From contig NZ_AP017367.1 of the NCBI RefSeq assembly GCF_001548395.1, positions 3,943,001-4,007,000 of the forward strand: DNA of 64,000 nucleotides. Direction: 5' to 3'. This document shows, in pieces, positions 7,812 to 16,454 of the stretch (position 1 is its first letter; each line of letters opens with the position of its first letter). The notes under the pieces are model-generated. The model was given only the letters and a program-made list of their open reading frames with translations, was not told the DNA's origin and made no database searches. This DNA is from Leptolyngbya sp. O-77 (GTDB taxonomy: Bacteria > Cyanobacteriota > Cyanobacteriia > Elainellales > Elainellaceae). The position numbers and the translations under genes are program-made.

Positions 7812-10028
7812 TTAAACGGTCAGGAAGTTGAGGTGGTCGCCTGCCTGCGATCGCACGTCCTCCATCGTCCCCGCGAGCTTCAAGCGTCCCTCTTCCAGAA
7901 ACACGACCCAATCCGCCAGCGCAATCACGTTGGGGCGATGGCTGATCAGGATCGTCGTCTTGCCCCGACGCTGCCATAGTAGTTTGTCGAGAAGCTCGGC
8001 TTCGCTGACCGGATCGAGACCGCTGGTGGATTCGTCGAGAATCATAATCGGCGGGTCGGCGAGCAGGGCGCGGGCGATCGCCAGCCGCTGGCGCTGGCCG
8101 CCGGAGAGGGTAGAGCCAAATTCGCCCAGAATGGTCTGATATCCATCTGGTAGCTTTTGAATAAAGTCGTCTGCGCCCGTCATCTGGCAGACGGTCTGAA
8201 TGTCTGCTTGGGGGACATGGGGCTGAGTCAGGCGAAAGTTTTCCACAATCGAGCGGCTCCAGAAAAATGAATCCTGGGGCACTAAAATGACCTGTCGCCG
8301 CACGCAGGCAAGGGACAGATCCTTGAGCGCATGATCGCCAATGCGAACCGTGCCCGACTGGGGCTGGTGCAGTCCGGCGATGACCTTGGCGAGGGTGCTT
8401 TTGCCACAGCCCGTGCGGCCGATCAGGGCGATCGCCTGTCCACCGGGCATTGTCAGCGAAAAGTCCTTTAGCAACTCGACTCGACCGGGATAGAAGAAGC
8501 TGACTCCATCGCAGGCGATCGCCGCATCGTCGGCCAGCGTCTTCCAGGGTTTGTCCAGGCGATCGGCTTCGGGCGTGGCGGCGATCACCTCATGCAGACG
8601 GGCGTTGGCGGTCTGCACTCGCGCCGCGTCGTCTACATAGTTCACCAGCAAATCCACCAGCCCCACCACGTTGCGGTTGAGCGTGGTAAAAGCCAACAGT
8701 TGCCCCACCGACAAATCCTGGCTGAACACCAGCAGTCCACCGATGCCCAGCAGCAGCGCGTTGCCCAAGTCCGACACCAGTGCGCTGAAGTTGCTGTTGA
8801 TAATGCCGATTTGCATGGTTTCCAATAGCAGCGCCGCCAGCTTGCGAAATCGCTGCTGAAACTCTTCCCAAAAGGGCGATCGCGCATCCAGCACTTTCAG
8901 CGTCAGCGCCCCCTTAAAGGTTTCCACCAGCACGCCCTGGTTTTCGGTTTCCAGCACCATTGCCGCCCGCGTTTTTTGCCGCAGCACAGGCTGAAACCAG
9001 ATGGTGGAGAGGGTCATGGCGATCGCCACCAGCACCGCCACCAGCGTCAGCCGCCAGCTATAAAACAGCATCAGCCCAAAGGACACCGCCGCCACCAGCA
9101 CCGTACTCGGCAGACTGACGACTGCCTCCGACACCAGGCGGTTAATTTCCTCAATATCGCGCAGTCGGCTGACCACCTCGCCACTGCGCCGCGTTTCGTA
9201 GTAGGTCAGCGGCAGCCGCAACACCTGCTGCCCAAACTCCAGCACAAAGCCCAACTCTAGCCGCTGGGCAAACCGCGCAATCAACAAATCCGCTGCCAGC
9301 GATAGCCCGCTACGAAACACATACAGCAGCATCACCGCCGCCACGATGCCCAAGAGCATCTGCCGCCGGGCGGGCAAGGCTCCCGTTTCCTCAGCAGGCA
9401 GCAGCACCTCGTCCGTCAAAATTTGCAGAAACACGGGCGAAGCCAGCGACAGCAGCCCAATCAGGCTGGCGCAAATCACCGCTTGCAGCAGCACCCAGCG
9501 ATAGGGGCGAATTCGCTGCCAGAGTTGGGCCGCCGTCACCGTCGGGTCGTCGGGTTGGCTGAAAAAGCGCTCCGGATCAGGTTCCAGCAGCAGAATCACG
9601 CCGTTTGCCCAACCCTCTAGCAGTTCCACTCGCGACAAAAAGCGCAAACCGACTGCTGGATCAGCAATCACAAGGTGATCGGAGGGACGCTCAAAGGGGC
9701 GATTCCCGTAGGGATTGCTTCGCGAATCGCCCTTCTGTCCATACAGCACCACCCAGTGATTCCCCTGCCAGTGCAAAATTGCGGGCAGCGGCATCCGATC
9801 GAGCGCATCCAGCACTTCGGCTGACGCGACCACCGACTGGGCACGAAACCCCAGCGACTCCGCGCCCCGCCGCAGCCCTAGCATCGTCGTGCCCAATTGC
9901 CCCGTGCCGATGGCTTCGCGAATGCGGGTAAAGGACACCGTGCGTCCGTAGTGTTTGGCAATTGAGGCCAGACAGGCCACGCCGCAGTCTTCGCGACTGT
10001 GCTGGAGAATGAGGGGGTAGCGAGGCAT
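7812..10028 (-). CDS. Peptidase-domain (C39) ABC exporter, bacteriocin/RiPP type
   Basis: 738 residues in the order peptidase, membrane domain, ATPase. The C39 peptidase is residues 1-135: catalytic Cys15 in HSREDCGVACLASIAKHYGR, His in HWQGNHWVVLYG, and Asp in the VIADPAVG region. A six-helix exporter domain follows (about 165-460). The nucleotide-binding domain has Walker A GRTGCGKST, signature LSGGQRQR and Walker B PIMILDEST. Such transporters cut a double-glycine leader from a peptide and export it. No HlyD-type adaptor, modification enzyme or obvious GG-leader peptide lies nearby, so the cargo is unknown. The start codon directly follows a pyrimidine-rich heptamer array on the coding strand, with no Shine-Dalgarno sequence. 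Converges with the amino-acid ATPase gene. Confidence 0.92.
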   Translation of the reverse strand: MPRYPLILQHSREDCGVACLASIAKHYGRTVSFTRIREAIGTGQLGTTMLGLRRGAESLGFRAQSVVASAEVLDALDRMPLPAILHWQGNHWVVLYGQKGDSRSNPYGNRPFERPSDHLVIADPAVGLRFLSRVELLEGWANGVILLLEPDPERFFSQPDDPTVTAAQLWQRIRPYRWVLLQAVICASLIGLLSLASPVFLQILTDEVLLPAEETGALPARRQMLLGIVAAVMLLYVFRSGLSLAADLLIARFAQRLELGFVLEFGQQVLRLPLTYYETRRSGEVVSRLRDIEEINRLVSEAVVSLPSTVLVAAVSFGLMLFYSWRLTLVAVLVAIAMTLSTIWFQPVLRQKTRAAMVLETENQGVLVETFKGALTLKVLDARSPFWEEFQQRFRKLAALLLETMQIGIINSNFSALVSDLGNALLLGIGGLLVFSQDLSVGQLLAFTTLNRNVVGLVDLLVNYVDDAARVQTANARLHEVIAATPEADRLDKPWKTLADDAAIACDGVSFFYPGRVELLKDFSLTMPGGQAIALIGRTGCGKSTLAKVIAGLHQPQSGTVRIGDHALKDLSLACVRRQVILVPQDSFFWSRSIVENFRLTQPHVPQADIQTVCQMTGADDFIQKLPDGYQTILGEFGSTLSGGQRQRLAIARALLADPPIMILDESTSGLDPVSEAELLDKLLWQRRGKTTILISHRPNVIALADWVVFLEEGRLKLAGTMEDVRSQAGDHLNFLTV

Positions 10029-10083
10029 GGGGAAGGGGGAAGAACGAAGAACGAAGAACGAAGAGGGAAGAACGAAGAGGGAA
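10029..10083. repeat. Heptamer-type repeat (GAACGAA/GAAGAGG units) against a start codon
   Basis: About seven units of a 7-bp purine motif (GAAGAAC, GAAGAGG variants) end within 10 bases of the start of the C39 exporter. Its coding strand therefore reads as a CTTC/CGTTC pyrimidine tract. The same unit family occurs at 18190-18260, 23041-23130 and 29398-29490. Confidence 0.85.
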
Positions 10084-10283
10084 TTGGGGAGGGCTGCGGT
10101 TAGATCCTTCTGAGTTTCTGCGCTGACGGGCTGCTTCGCTGAAAATAAGGGTACTTCTGAACTGGCTCGGTTCTCCCCTTTGTTTAAGGGGGGGCGAGGG
10201 GGGATCAGGCTCAGACACTTCAGGTGGGTAAGTTCTGTCAGAGATTGTTCCGCAATGCTATCGCAGGGTGGGTTTGGGGGTCA

Positions 10284-10321
10284 GTCCCTCTTTGGGCAGA
10301 CTGTCCCTCTTTGGGCAGACT
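10284..10321. repeat. 19-bp perfect tandem duplication
   Basis: Two back-to-back copies of a 19-bp unit (GTCCCTCTTTGGGCAGACT) lie in the spacer upstream of the exporter and downstream of the acyltransferase gene. The rest of 10084-10364 holds no gene I can support. Confidence 0.9.
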
Positions 10322-10364
10322 GAGGACTTGGAGCGATTAGGGTTGCTTGATCTAGTTGCTTGAC

Positions 10365-11543
10365 CTACATGAGATCCAAGTTGGTCTGCACGGTGCTGCG
10401 GAGCTTTTCGGTTAACTGCTCGACGGTCTGGGTCCGGTCTTGGATATAGTCGTCCAGGTATTGCGTCAGGTTTACGGGTTCGCCGACGCGGAGGATGACC
10501 GTGCGATCGCCCTTAGGGGGCGGCCGGTCGATGCCAAATACGGCCCGCTCTAGCCGGGTGAGCGTGTCCAGAAAGCGCTCTGGCGTGGGGTTGGCAGCCA
10601 CATAGCCATCTGAGATGGCGTTGAAATTGAGCAACTGGGCAGCGGCGCGGGCGATCGCCTCATGGGTTCGCAGATCGAGGGTGCCCGCCTGCGCCTCCAG
10701 GCTCCGCTGGATGCGATAGACCCGCTCTCGCAGCGGCTCCTGGAAATTCGGCGAAATTTTCAGCGTGCGCTCGCAATAGTTCAAAATGTGGTCTTTGACC
10801 TGCTGAATGCGGTCATCGCGCGATCGCTGCACGGTTTCTGCGATCGGCAGCCCATAGTCGCGCTCGAACCCCAGCAACACCTGCTCGCCAATCACCAGCA
10901 GCCGCTCATACCAGTCGGGGCTGCTAGGAAACACCCACAGCGCCTTCTCTAGCTGCTTCAAAGTTTGTTCGATCGCCGGAGCCATGTCGCCCTGATAGCG
11001 ATACTTCAGCGCAATTGGTACAACGTACAGGTCATCCAGAGCCTCGGCGGGTGTACCCTGCTTAAGCTGCCGCTGCATCGCCTGCATCGCCAGTTGCACC
11101 GCGCCTGTGCGAAATGGCATCACCGTGTCATTTTGAAAGGAAAAGCCACCCTCTGGAAACATCACCAGCCGACAGCGGGGCTGCGACAATAGCTCCAGCG
11201 TTTTGGACATACTGGGGCGATCGCCCAGTCCCCGCCGCAAAGAATAGGCCCCCATCCGCTGGAGAAACCAGCCCGCCGCGCCACCAAACCGCTCATACGC
11301 CGCCAGATAGTGAAACGGCTGCCCCCACCGCGCCGATAGCAAAAACAGCGCAATCCAGTCGTAATGCGTCGGGTGATTGGCCAGCAGCAGCAGACGATGG
11401 GGCTGAAGCGTGCGGAGCGTCTCCAGGTCACTGGGCTGCACCTCTAGCCGCATTTTGTAGCGATATTGGGCAATCAGCGGCGACACGCGCTGCACCGCCC
11501 ACACCAGCGGCGGCGACAGCTTGGGCGGATAAAAGTCCGGCAT
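10365..11543 (-). CDS. 1-acyl-sn-glycerol-3-phosphate acyltransferase-like (LPLAT superfamily) protein
   Basis: 392 residues. Motif I, the catalytic His-x4-Asp box, is LLANHPTHYDWIAL. The acceptor-binding motif is present as FPEGGFSF, preceded by a PSMSKTLELL helix and followed by GAVQLAMQAM. These sit in the N-terminal 190 residues. The remaining 200 residues have no recognised domain and make the protein much longer than PlsC (about 240). The predicted role is acyl transfer to a lysophospholipid or related acceptor at the membrane; the real substrate is not readable. It runs in the same direction as the Usp gene upstream (gap 47 bp) and the exporter downstream. Confidence 0.85.
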   Translation of the reverse strand: MPDFYPPKLSPPLVWAVQRVSPLIAQYRYKMRLEVQPSDLETLRTLQPHRLLLLANHPTHYDWIALFLLSARWGQPFHYLAAYERFGGAAGWFLQRMGAYSLRRGLGDRPSMSKTLELLSQPRCRLVMFPEGGFSFQNDTVMPFRTGAVQLAMQAMQRQLKQGTPAEALDDLYVVPIALKYRYQGDMAPAIEQTLKQLEKALWVFPSSPDWYERLLVIGEQVLLGFERDYGLPIAETVQRSRDDRIQQVKDHILNYCERTLKISPNFQEPLRERVYRIQRSLEAQAGTLDLRTHEAIARAAAQLLNFNAISDGYVAANPTPERFLDTLTRLERAVFGIDRPPPKGDRTVILRVGEPVNLTQYLDDYIQDRTQTVEQLTEKLRSTVQTNLDLM

Positions 11544-11590
11544 GGCGGAGCGGGCGGGGCTAAACAGAGGCGCTGGACAAGAGCGAATCG

Positions 11591-12463
11591 TCAGGACGGC
11601 GGGAAGAACAGAATCGGATGCCAGCTCCGGCGCAGCAGGTCGCCCGTAAAGCTAGGAACCGACAGCTCCACCAACCGCCCGATCGTTTTAGACGAAGCAG
11701 CGATCGCCGTGATGTCGATATCAATCGCCGTTTCCAGCGCTTGCGTCACCGCATTGCCATGCGCCACCACCGTATCCGTTTTCACGCCCAGCGCCTCTAG
11801 CTCTCGCTTTGCCGCTTCCAGGTTCTTCGCCGCCTCTTCGCGCTTTGCATCCCGCAGCACAGCGCTACGAGCCACATCCTCAATGGACGTAAACAGCAAG
11901 GCTTTCTCTAAAGTTCCGGGGGGGCGATCGGCGGCCAGTTGCTTCACCTGGCGGAGCATTGCCTGTCCGGCTTCACTGCCATCATAGGGCAAGAGCAAGT
12001 AGCGGAACAGGTGGCGGGCCCGCAGGTCTAGCTCCTCTTCGGTGTAAGCCGAAATCAATTGGGGACGCAGAATCAAGAGTGCCGTCGTTCCTTGCTGACA
12101 GAGAGAAACTGGCGTGCTGCCAAAGAGTTTTTCCTTCAGCAGCCCATCTCCCGCAGTCCCAATAAAGACGATATCGCTTTGATATTTCTTACGGGCTGAA
12201 AGGATATGCTCGACGGGCTTACCCCAGGCCACCTCAACTTGCACGTCAACCCCAGCAGGCACATCGCCCAGCAGCTTTGCAAAACGCTCTCGCGCCTCCA
12301 CAAACGGCTTGTCAGATTCGCGAGGGATTTGCCCCTCCAGAACGGGAACCGTGTGTAAAAACGTAATCTGCTCTAGCCCGGATGCCGAGAGGCTGGGGAC
12401 GAAGCGGGCGAAGCGATAGAGACCGTCTTTAAAGTCGGTGCAAATCAAAGCACGCTTGAACAT
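11591..12463 (-). CDS. Universal stress protein with two Usp domains
   Basis: I chose the ATG with complement at 12461-12463 (MFKRALICTDFKDGL), which begins exactly at the first Usp strand; the frame stays open further upstream but that part looks non-coding. 290 residues make two tandem Usp domains (1-140 and 145-290). The first has the ATP-type motif GTAGDGLLKEKLFGST (G-x2-G-x9-G-S/T). The second (LLLPYDGSEAGQAMLR) lacks a clear copy of that motif, so only one site may bind nucleotide. Usp proteins are cytoplasmic stress-response factors; the exact signal is unknown. Confidence 0.9.
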   Translation of the reverse strand: MFKRALICTDFKDGLYRFARFVPSLSASGLEQITFLHTVPVLEGQIPRESDKPFVEARERFAKLLGDVPAGVDVQVEVAWGKPVEHILSARKKYQSDIVFIGTAGDGLLKEKLFGSTPVSLCQQGTTALLILRPQLISAYTEEELDLRARHLFRYLLLPYDGSEAGQAMLRQVKQLAADRPPGTLEKALLFTSIEDVARSAVLRDAKREEAAKNLEAAKRELEALGVKTDTVVAHGNAVTQALETAIDIDITAIAASSKTIGRLVELSVPSFTGDLLRRSWHPILFFPPS

Positions 12464-12968
12464 ACGCGATGAGGGGGCGCTATTAACTGCATGGTGAGAA
12501 TTGCCTAGCGAGTTACGGCTGCAAATTGGCACGGCAAAACTCTACCCAACCCTACCATCTCAACGCGACAAACTCGAACCCTTTTCCCCTGAAACTACTC
12601 TATCGAAACGTTAAATAGGCATCAGGGCTGTTATTTGGTGGGTGAAACCAGGATAGAACGCTACTAGGCTGTAGATTCTTGGTCAACTACTCAGCAAAGT
12701 CATGAAAGGATTGGCACAGGGTAACTGTCGGTGCGCCGCTCAAACGCGCAACCTGAAACGATTGACAGGAGCAAGGCCGAGAAAAAGTATGGAGTGCAAT
12801 GCTTAGAGAATTTGCAACGATCTAGTGCTAGTCAGCAGAAACCGGAGAAGGCAATCAGGCTTTTGAAATTACTTGAGATCGAGCAGACGCCCCAGCATCC
12901 CCAGCTCCTTTCCCAACAGGACAGGAATCGAGCAAGAGAGGGAGGTCGCCGACTGCGACTCTAGCGGA
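12464..12968. other. Intergenic region
   Basis: About 500 bases between the Usp gene and nblA. No frame here has a plausible start and codon use. It holds the promoter region of the Usp gene on the minus strand and the 3' side of nblA. I see no clear terminator hairpin with a T-run. Confidence 0.4.
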
Positions 12969-13163
12969 CTAGAACTGGGCCCCGCCTTCGATGCCCCACT
13001 GGTGCTTCAGCAGGCTCTTGTAGGTGGCATCCTTCAGCATCATCTGCTCGTAGAGCTTGACCAGGAAGTGCTGGGCCTGTTCTCGGCTCATGTTTTCGAC
13101 CTGGGTTTCAAAAGACCGCAGGCTGAACTGCTGTTCCAGAGAGAGTTCAATTCGTTCGTTCAT
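12969..13163 (-). CDS. nblA: Phycobilisome degradation protein NblA
   Basis: 64 residues, the usual NblA size. The sequence follows the family closely: IELSLEQQFSLRSFETQV, then a SREQAQHFLVKLYEQMM helix and TYKSLLKHQWGIEGG near the C-terminus. NblA is a small helical adaptor that binds phycobiliproteins and directs phycobilisomes to Clp-dependent breakdown during nutrient starvation. An excellent Shine-Dalgarno sequence, AAGGAG, lies 7 bases before the ATG (complement 13171-13176). The upstream region is long, as expected for a stress-regulated gene, but I could not find a convincing NtcA or NblR site by eye. Confidence 0.95.
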   Translation of the reverse strand: MNERIELSLEQQFSLRSFETQVENMSREQAQHFLVKLYEQMMLKDATYKSLLKHQWGIEGGAQF

Positions 13164-13725
13164 TGGAATTCTCCTTGACTGAGGTAAACAACGTCAGAAG
13201 TCGAACATGGTTGAATTCGAGCTTCCTTGGGAAGCTAGCTGGATAGGTTCCTCGTAGGGTTCCCTAAAACAGGCTCCGCGCTCCCACCTTTCTATTAAAA
13301 AAGATAACAATCGTTTGACAAAATGCACAGTCCCCCCGTGGGTGAGTCTTTGGAATCTTAGGCAAGATCTTTGAATCGATGCTTGGTCAAGGTTCCTGCT
13401 AGCTTATCCATCAGGGTGTGTACAGTGTGTCGGGCGATCGCCATCCTCCGGTTGAGGGATCATTCCTGGCGGCCGAAGTGCAACCAGGTTGGAGTTACTT
13501 TTAGCAAGTGAAGAAATGTAAAAAAGTTCGGATTGAACATCCTGAGGACTTGACAAAAATCACATCGTTCTGAACTTCTTATAAAGATTCATCAGTATGG
13601 CTTTGGTGGAATACGCAAAAAAAGCTTAAAGAAAGCCTGAATAGGGTTTTGGGGCAATTATGAGAGCGTTTGTAACACTGGTTTGTAACACTGGGGCGAT
13701 GCGATCAGTGAGATAAGACACAAAA
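13164..13725. other. nblA upstream region
   Basis: No gene is seen. The stretch is more AT-rich than neighbouring genes, with several A- and T-runs, and has the Shine-Dalgarno sequence of nblA at its left end. It probably holds the nblA promoter, reading leftward. A direct repeat TTTGTAACACTGG occurs at about 13669-13694. Confidence 0.5.
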
Positions 13726-13766
13726 AATGGCGATCGCCCTGGGGATAGAGGCGATCGCCATTGATG
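13726..13766 (-). terminator. Rho-independent terminator built from two HIP1 octamers
   Basis: A perfect 13-bp inverted repeat, AATGGCGATCGCC at 13726-13738 and its complement at 13750-13762, encloses an 11-base loop. On the minus strand the second arm runs into TTTTTTGTG (complement of 13721-13727), giving a strong stem and U-tract. It lies about 150 bases downstream of the 54-residue gene at 13915-14079. Each arm contains a complete GCGATCGC octamer. Confidence 0.75.
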
Positions 13767-13876
13767 TAATCTGCCAAATAGAAAAATGTTAATCCGGGGT
13801 CAGTTGGATTGATTGAGCGCTAACAGCGCCAATCCTTTACCTTGTCGTGAGCAAGCCTTTACATGGCTATATAGCC

Positions 13877-13920
13877 AAAGCTCAGCCAAGGCTCAGCCGA
13901 GGCTCAGCCAAGGCTCAGCC
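13877..13920. repeat. 11-bp tandem repeat, four copies
   Basis: Four contiguous copies of AAGGCTCAGCC (first AAAGCTCAGCC, third GAGGCTCAGCC). The last copy contains the stop codon of the small minus-strand gene at 13915-14079, so expansion has occurred right at its 3' end. Confidence 0.93.
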
Positions 13921-14079
13921 AATGTAGTCGGCTTCGGCTTCGAGCTGACGCACAAGCGACTCATCGCCCTTGGCGCGAGCAGCTTCTAGACGACGCTGAA
14001 TGTTTCGGCGCAGGTTTTCGTGGTGCATTTGAGCAACCTGTTCGCGAGAAACCCGATTTTTTCTGTTAAGTCCCAACAT
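13915..14079 (-). CDS. Small conserved cyanobacterial protein, 54 residues
   Basis: ATG complement at 14077-14079, TGA at 13915-13917. The product begins MLGLNRKNRVSREQVAQ, continues with MHHENLRRNIQRRLEAARA and ends in acidic KGDESLVRQLEAEADYIG. It is highly basic in the N-terminal half, predicted helical, and lacks membrane segments or Cys. I recall short cyanobacterial proteins with the same NRKNRVSREQVAQ pattern, but know no function. The frame is too short to be found by length alone; its regular amphipathic helix pattern supports coding. The HIP1 hairpin at 13726-13762 serves as its terminator. Confidence 0.7.
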   Translation of the reverse strand: MLGLNRKNRVSREQVAQMHHENLRRNIQRRLEAARAKGDESLVRQLEAEADYIG

Positions 14080-14195
14080 TTGCAATTCTGATGAAGGTAA
14101 TAGCGAAATACTTTCTTCAGAATAGCATCGCCCACAGCAAATGGTAGCTTTTGCTACAAAAATTAGGAATTCATGGGCGCTGGTGGGCGATCGCC

Positions 14196-14891
14196 CTAAA
14201 ACTCAATTCCCGGCTGGGCCTTCACGCCCTGCTCCCGAAACGGATGCTTCACTAGCGTCATCTCCGTCACCAAATCCGCCCGGTCGATCAGCGCCTGCGG
14301 TGCGCCGCGCCCGGTGAGGATGACATGAGACTCCTCTGGCTTTTGCGCCAGCCCGGCCAGTACGCTATCCACTGCCAGATAGCCCAGCTTTAGCGCAACG
14401 TTGACCTCATCAAGCAACACCAGCTTGATGTCGGGATCTTGAATATAGGTCAAGGCAGTCTCCCAGGCTTCGTGCGCTTTTTGAATGTCGCGATCGCGGT
14501 CTTGGGTTTCCCAGGTAAAGCCCTCGCCCATCGCGTGAAACAGGAGCTGCGGCGCGTCGCCTTCTGTCCAGGGTTGCAGGACAGTCTTTTCGGCGGGTTC
14601 CCATGCGCCTTTGATAAATTGCACAATGGCGACGCGGTGGCCATGGCCGAGCGATCGCAGCACCATGCCCAGCGCGGCGGTGGTTTTGCCTTTGCCGTTG
14701 CCTGTGTGGACGATGATGAGGCCTTTGGAGAGCGATCGCTCTGCTAGCCGCTGTTCCTGAACTTCCTTTCGGCGCTGCATCTTGCGACGATACTGCTCAT
14801 CCGTGAGTCCGGGCGCGATCGCCTCCTGATCAAGCTGCTCGGCTTCTTGGTCGGCTTGGGGCGTGAGGGCAGGGTTTTCGGTCATCACCAT
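14196..14891 (-). CDS. cobO: Cob(I)yrinic acid a,c-diamide adenosyltransferase
   Basis: 231 residues of the CobO/BtuR family. The P-loop is TGNGKGKTTAALGM (about residues 62-75), followed by VQFIKGAW. The segment LVLLDEVNVALKLGYL carries the conserved D-E, and VILTGRGAPQALIDRADLVTEM is the usual C-terminal signature. The enzyme transfers adenosyl from ATP to the cobalt of corrinoids in adenosylcobalamin synthesis and salvage, in the cytoplasm. About 55 N-terminal charged residues precede the core. A second in-frame Met lies two codons in. No other cobalamin gene or recognisable cobalamin riboswitch is adjacent. Confidence 0.93.
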   Translation of the reverse strand: MVMTENPALTPQADQEAEQLDQEAIAPGLTDEQYRRKMQRRKEVQEQRLAERSLSKGLIIVHTGNGKGKTTAALGMVLRSLGHGHRVAIVQFIKGAWEPAEKTVLQPWTEGDAPQLLFHAMGEGFTWETQDRDRDIQKAHEAWETALTYIQDPDIKLVLLDEVNVALKLGYLAVDSVLAGLAQKPEESHVILTGRGAPQALIDRADLVTEMTLVKHPFREQGVKAQPGIEF

Positions 14892-15121
14892 AGAACCTGA
14901 AACAAGAACCTCCCCATGCTATAGCAGAGGGCGCAGGATAGTCAGAGGTGGGTCACAGGCTGGAAATTAGCGGATTGTAACAAAGTCGCTGTCAGGCATT
15001 GATAATTCTACACGCCAGCTTTAACCAGTTCTTAGCCTGACAGTAATCGCTGCTTTAACTCCTGGTGGTGTACTTAACATTGGCATGATTCTGAACCTTT
15101 CGGCACTGAGAGAACTTCCCT

Positions 15122-16357
15122 ATGAGTCAAGACCCCCAATCCAAGTCTCCCCTGCGCGTTTCTCGCCGCTCGTTTCTGGGCTGGAGCGCTGCTGGGTTTG
15201 GTAGCGCAATTCTGGCATCCTGCACCCAATCGACCACTACTCCGACGGCTTCTCCGGCAGCCAGCCCTGCGGGTGCTTCTCCGGCGGCCAGCCCTGCGGC
15301 AGGTGGTCTACCGTTGACTGCGGCCGAAGCCGGTGGGCTAGAGGCCATCATTGAGCGGGCCAAGGCCGAGGGTGAGCTTTCAGTCATCGCCCTGCCTGAT
15401 GACTGGGCGAACTACAAGGAGATGAAGTCTAGCTTTTTGCAAAAGTATCCCTTCATCAAGCTAAATGACCTGAACCCAGATGCAAGCTCTGCCGACGAAA
15501 TCGAAGCCATCAAGGCCAATAAGGGCAACAGCGGGCCCCAGAACCCCGATGTGATTGACGTGGCCTTTAAGTTTGGGGAAGAGGCAAAGCGAGAAGGACT
15601 CCTGCAGCCCTACAAGGTAGCAACCTGGGAAACCATTCCAGCGGCGCTGAAAGACCCCGAAGGCTTCTGGTTTGGGGATTATTACGGCGTGATGTCCTTC
15701 GAGGTGAATACCGACGTGGTGAAGACGCTGCCAGAGGACTGGAGCGACCTGCTGAAACCGGAATATCGCGGGCAGGTGGCGCTAGCGGGCGATCCGCGCA
15801 AGTCGGGGCAAGCTATCAACGCCGTGTGGGCAGCCGCGCTGGGCAACGGGGGTTCCCTGGAAGATCCAGGCCCGGGTCTGGAGTATTTCAAAAAAATGAA
15901 CGCAGCGGGCAACCTGCTGCCCGTGATTGCCAAGCCTGCGACGATCGCCAAGGGAGAAACCCCGATCGCCCTCCGGTGGGACTACAACGCCCTGGCCAAC
16001 CGCGACGCAACGGGCGGCAATCCCGAAATTGCGGTGATTCTGCCGAAAACGGGACTGTTGGCGGGTGTTTACGTGCAGGCGATTAATGCCTTTGCGCCCC
16101 GTCCCTATGCGGCTCGCCTGTGGATGGAGCATCTTTATTCCGACGAGGGGCAGTTGATCTGGCTGAAGGGGTATTCGCGTCCCGTGCGCTTTGACGACTT
16201 GAACAAGCGCAACGTGATTCCGGCTGACCTGAAAGCAAAGCTGCCCGATGCCGCGATTTATGAAAAGGCTGCATTCCCCACGGCAGCGCAAATCACCCCT
16301 GCCAACGACAAAATCACCAAGCAGTGGGATAGTGTAGTCGGCGCTGATGTGAAGTAG
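15122..16357 (+). CDS. ABC transporter solute-binding lipoprotein (Fe3+/polyamine-type), Tat-exported
   Basis: 411 residues. The N-terminus has a twin-arginine signal (SRRSFLGW, residues 14-21) and a lipobox ending in Cys34 (ILASC), so it is probably a folded-exported lipoprotein. A Ser/Ala/Pro-rich linker with near-duplicated ASPAASPAG units leads into the binding domain (AIIERAKAEGELSVIALPDD onward). The fold class is that of AfuA/PotD proteins; the ligand could be Fe3+, a polyamine or thiamine. Two permease genes and an ATPase gene follow in the same direction, making a complete importer. The stop is followed by about 95 bases before the first permease. Confidence 0.9.
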   Translation: MSQDPQSKSPLRVSRRSFLGWSAAGFGSAILASCTQSTTTPTASPAASPAGASPAASPAAGGLPLTAAEAGGLEAIIERAKAEGELSVIALPDDWANYKEMKSSFLQKYPFIKLNDLNPDASSADEIEAIKANKGNSGPQNPDVIDVAFKFGEEAKREGLLQPYKVATWETIPAALKDPEGFWFGDYYGVMSFEVNTDVVKTLPEDWSDLLKPEYRGQVALAGDPRKSGQAINAVWAAALGNGGSLEDPGPGLEYFKKMNAAGNLLPVIAKPATIAKGETPIALRWDYNALANRDATGGNPEIAVILPKTGLLAGVYVQAINAFAPRPYAARLWMEHLYSDEGQLIWLKGYSRPVRFDDLNKRNVIPADLKAKLPDAAIYEKAAFPTAAQITPANDKITKQWDSVVGADVK

Positions 16358-16454
16358 GTTCCTGCTGCGATTTGGCTGGCGGTCTGATCAGGCTGTTCAA
16401 TCGAACTACCTTGTCAGACCGTTTAGTCAGGTTGTGACTTTCGGGACATAAACC

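Noticed and set aside
14892..15110. Cobalamin riboswitch before cobO
   Set aside because: No B12-box-like sequence could be found by eye in the short upstream region.
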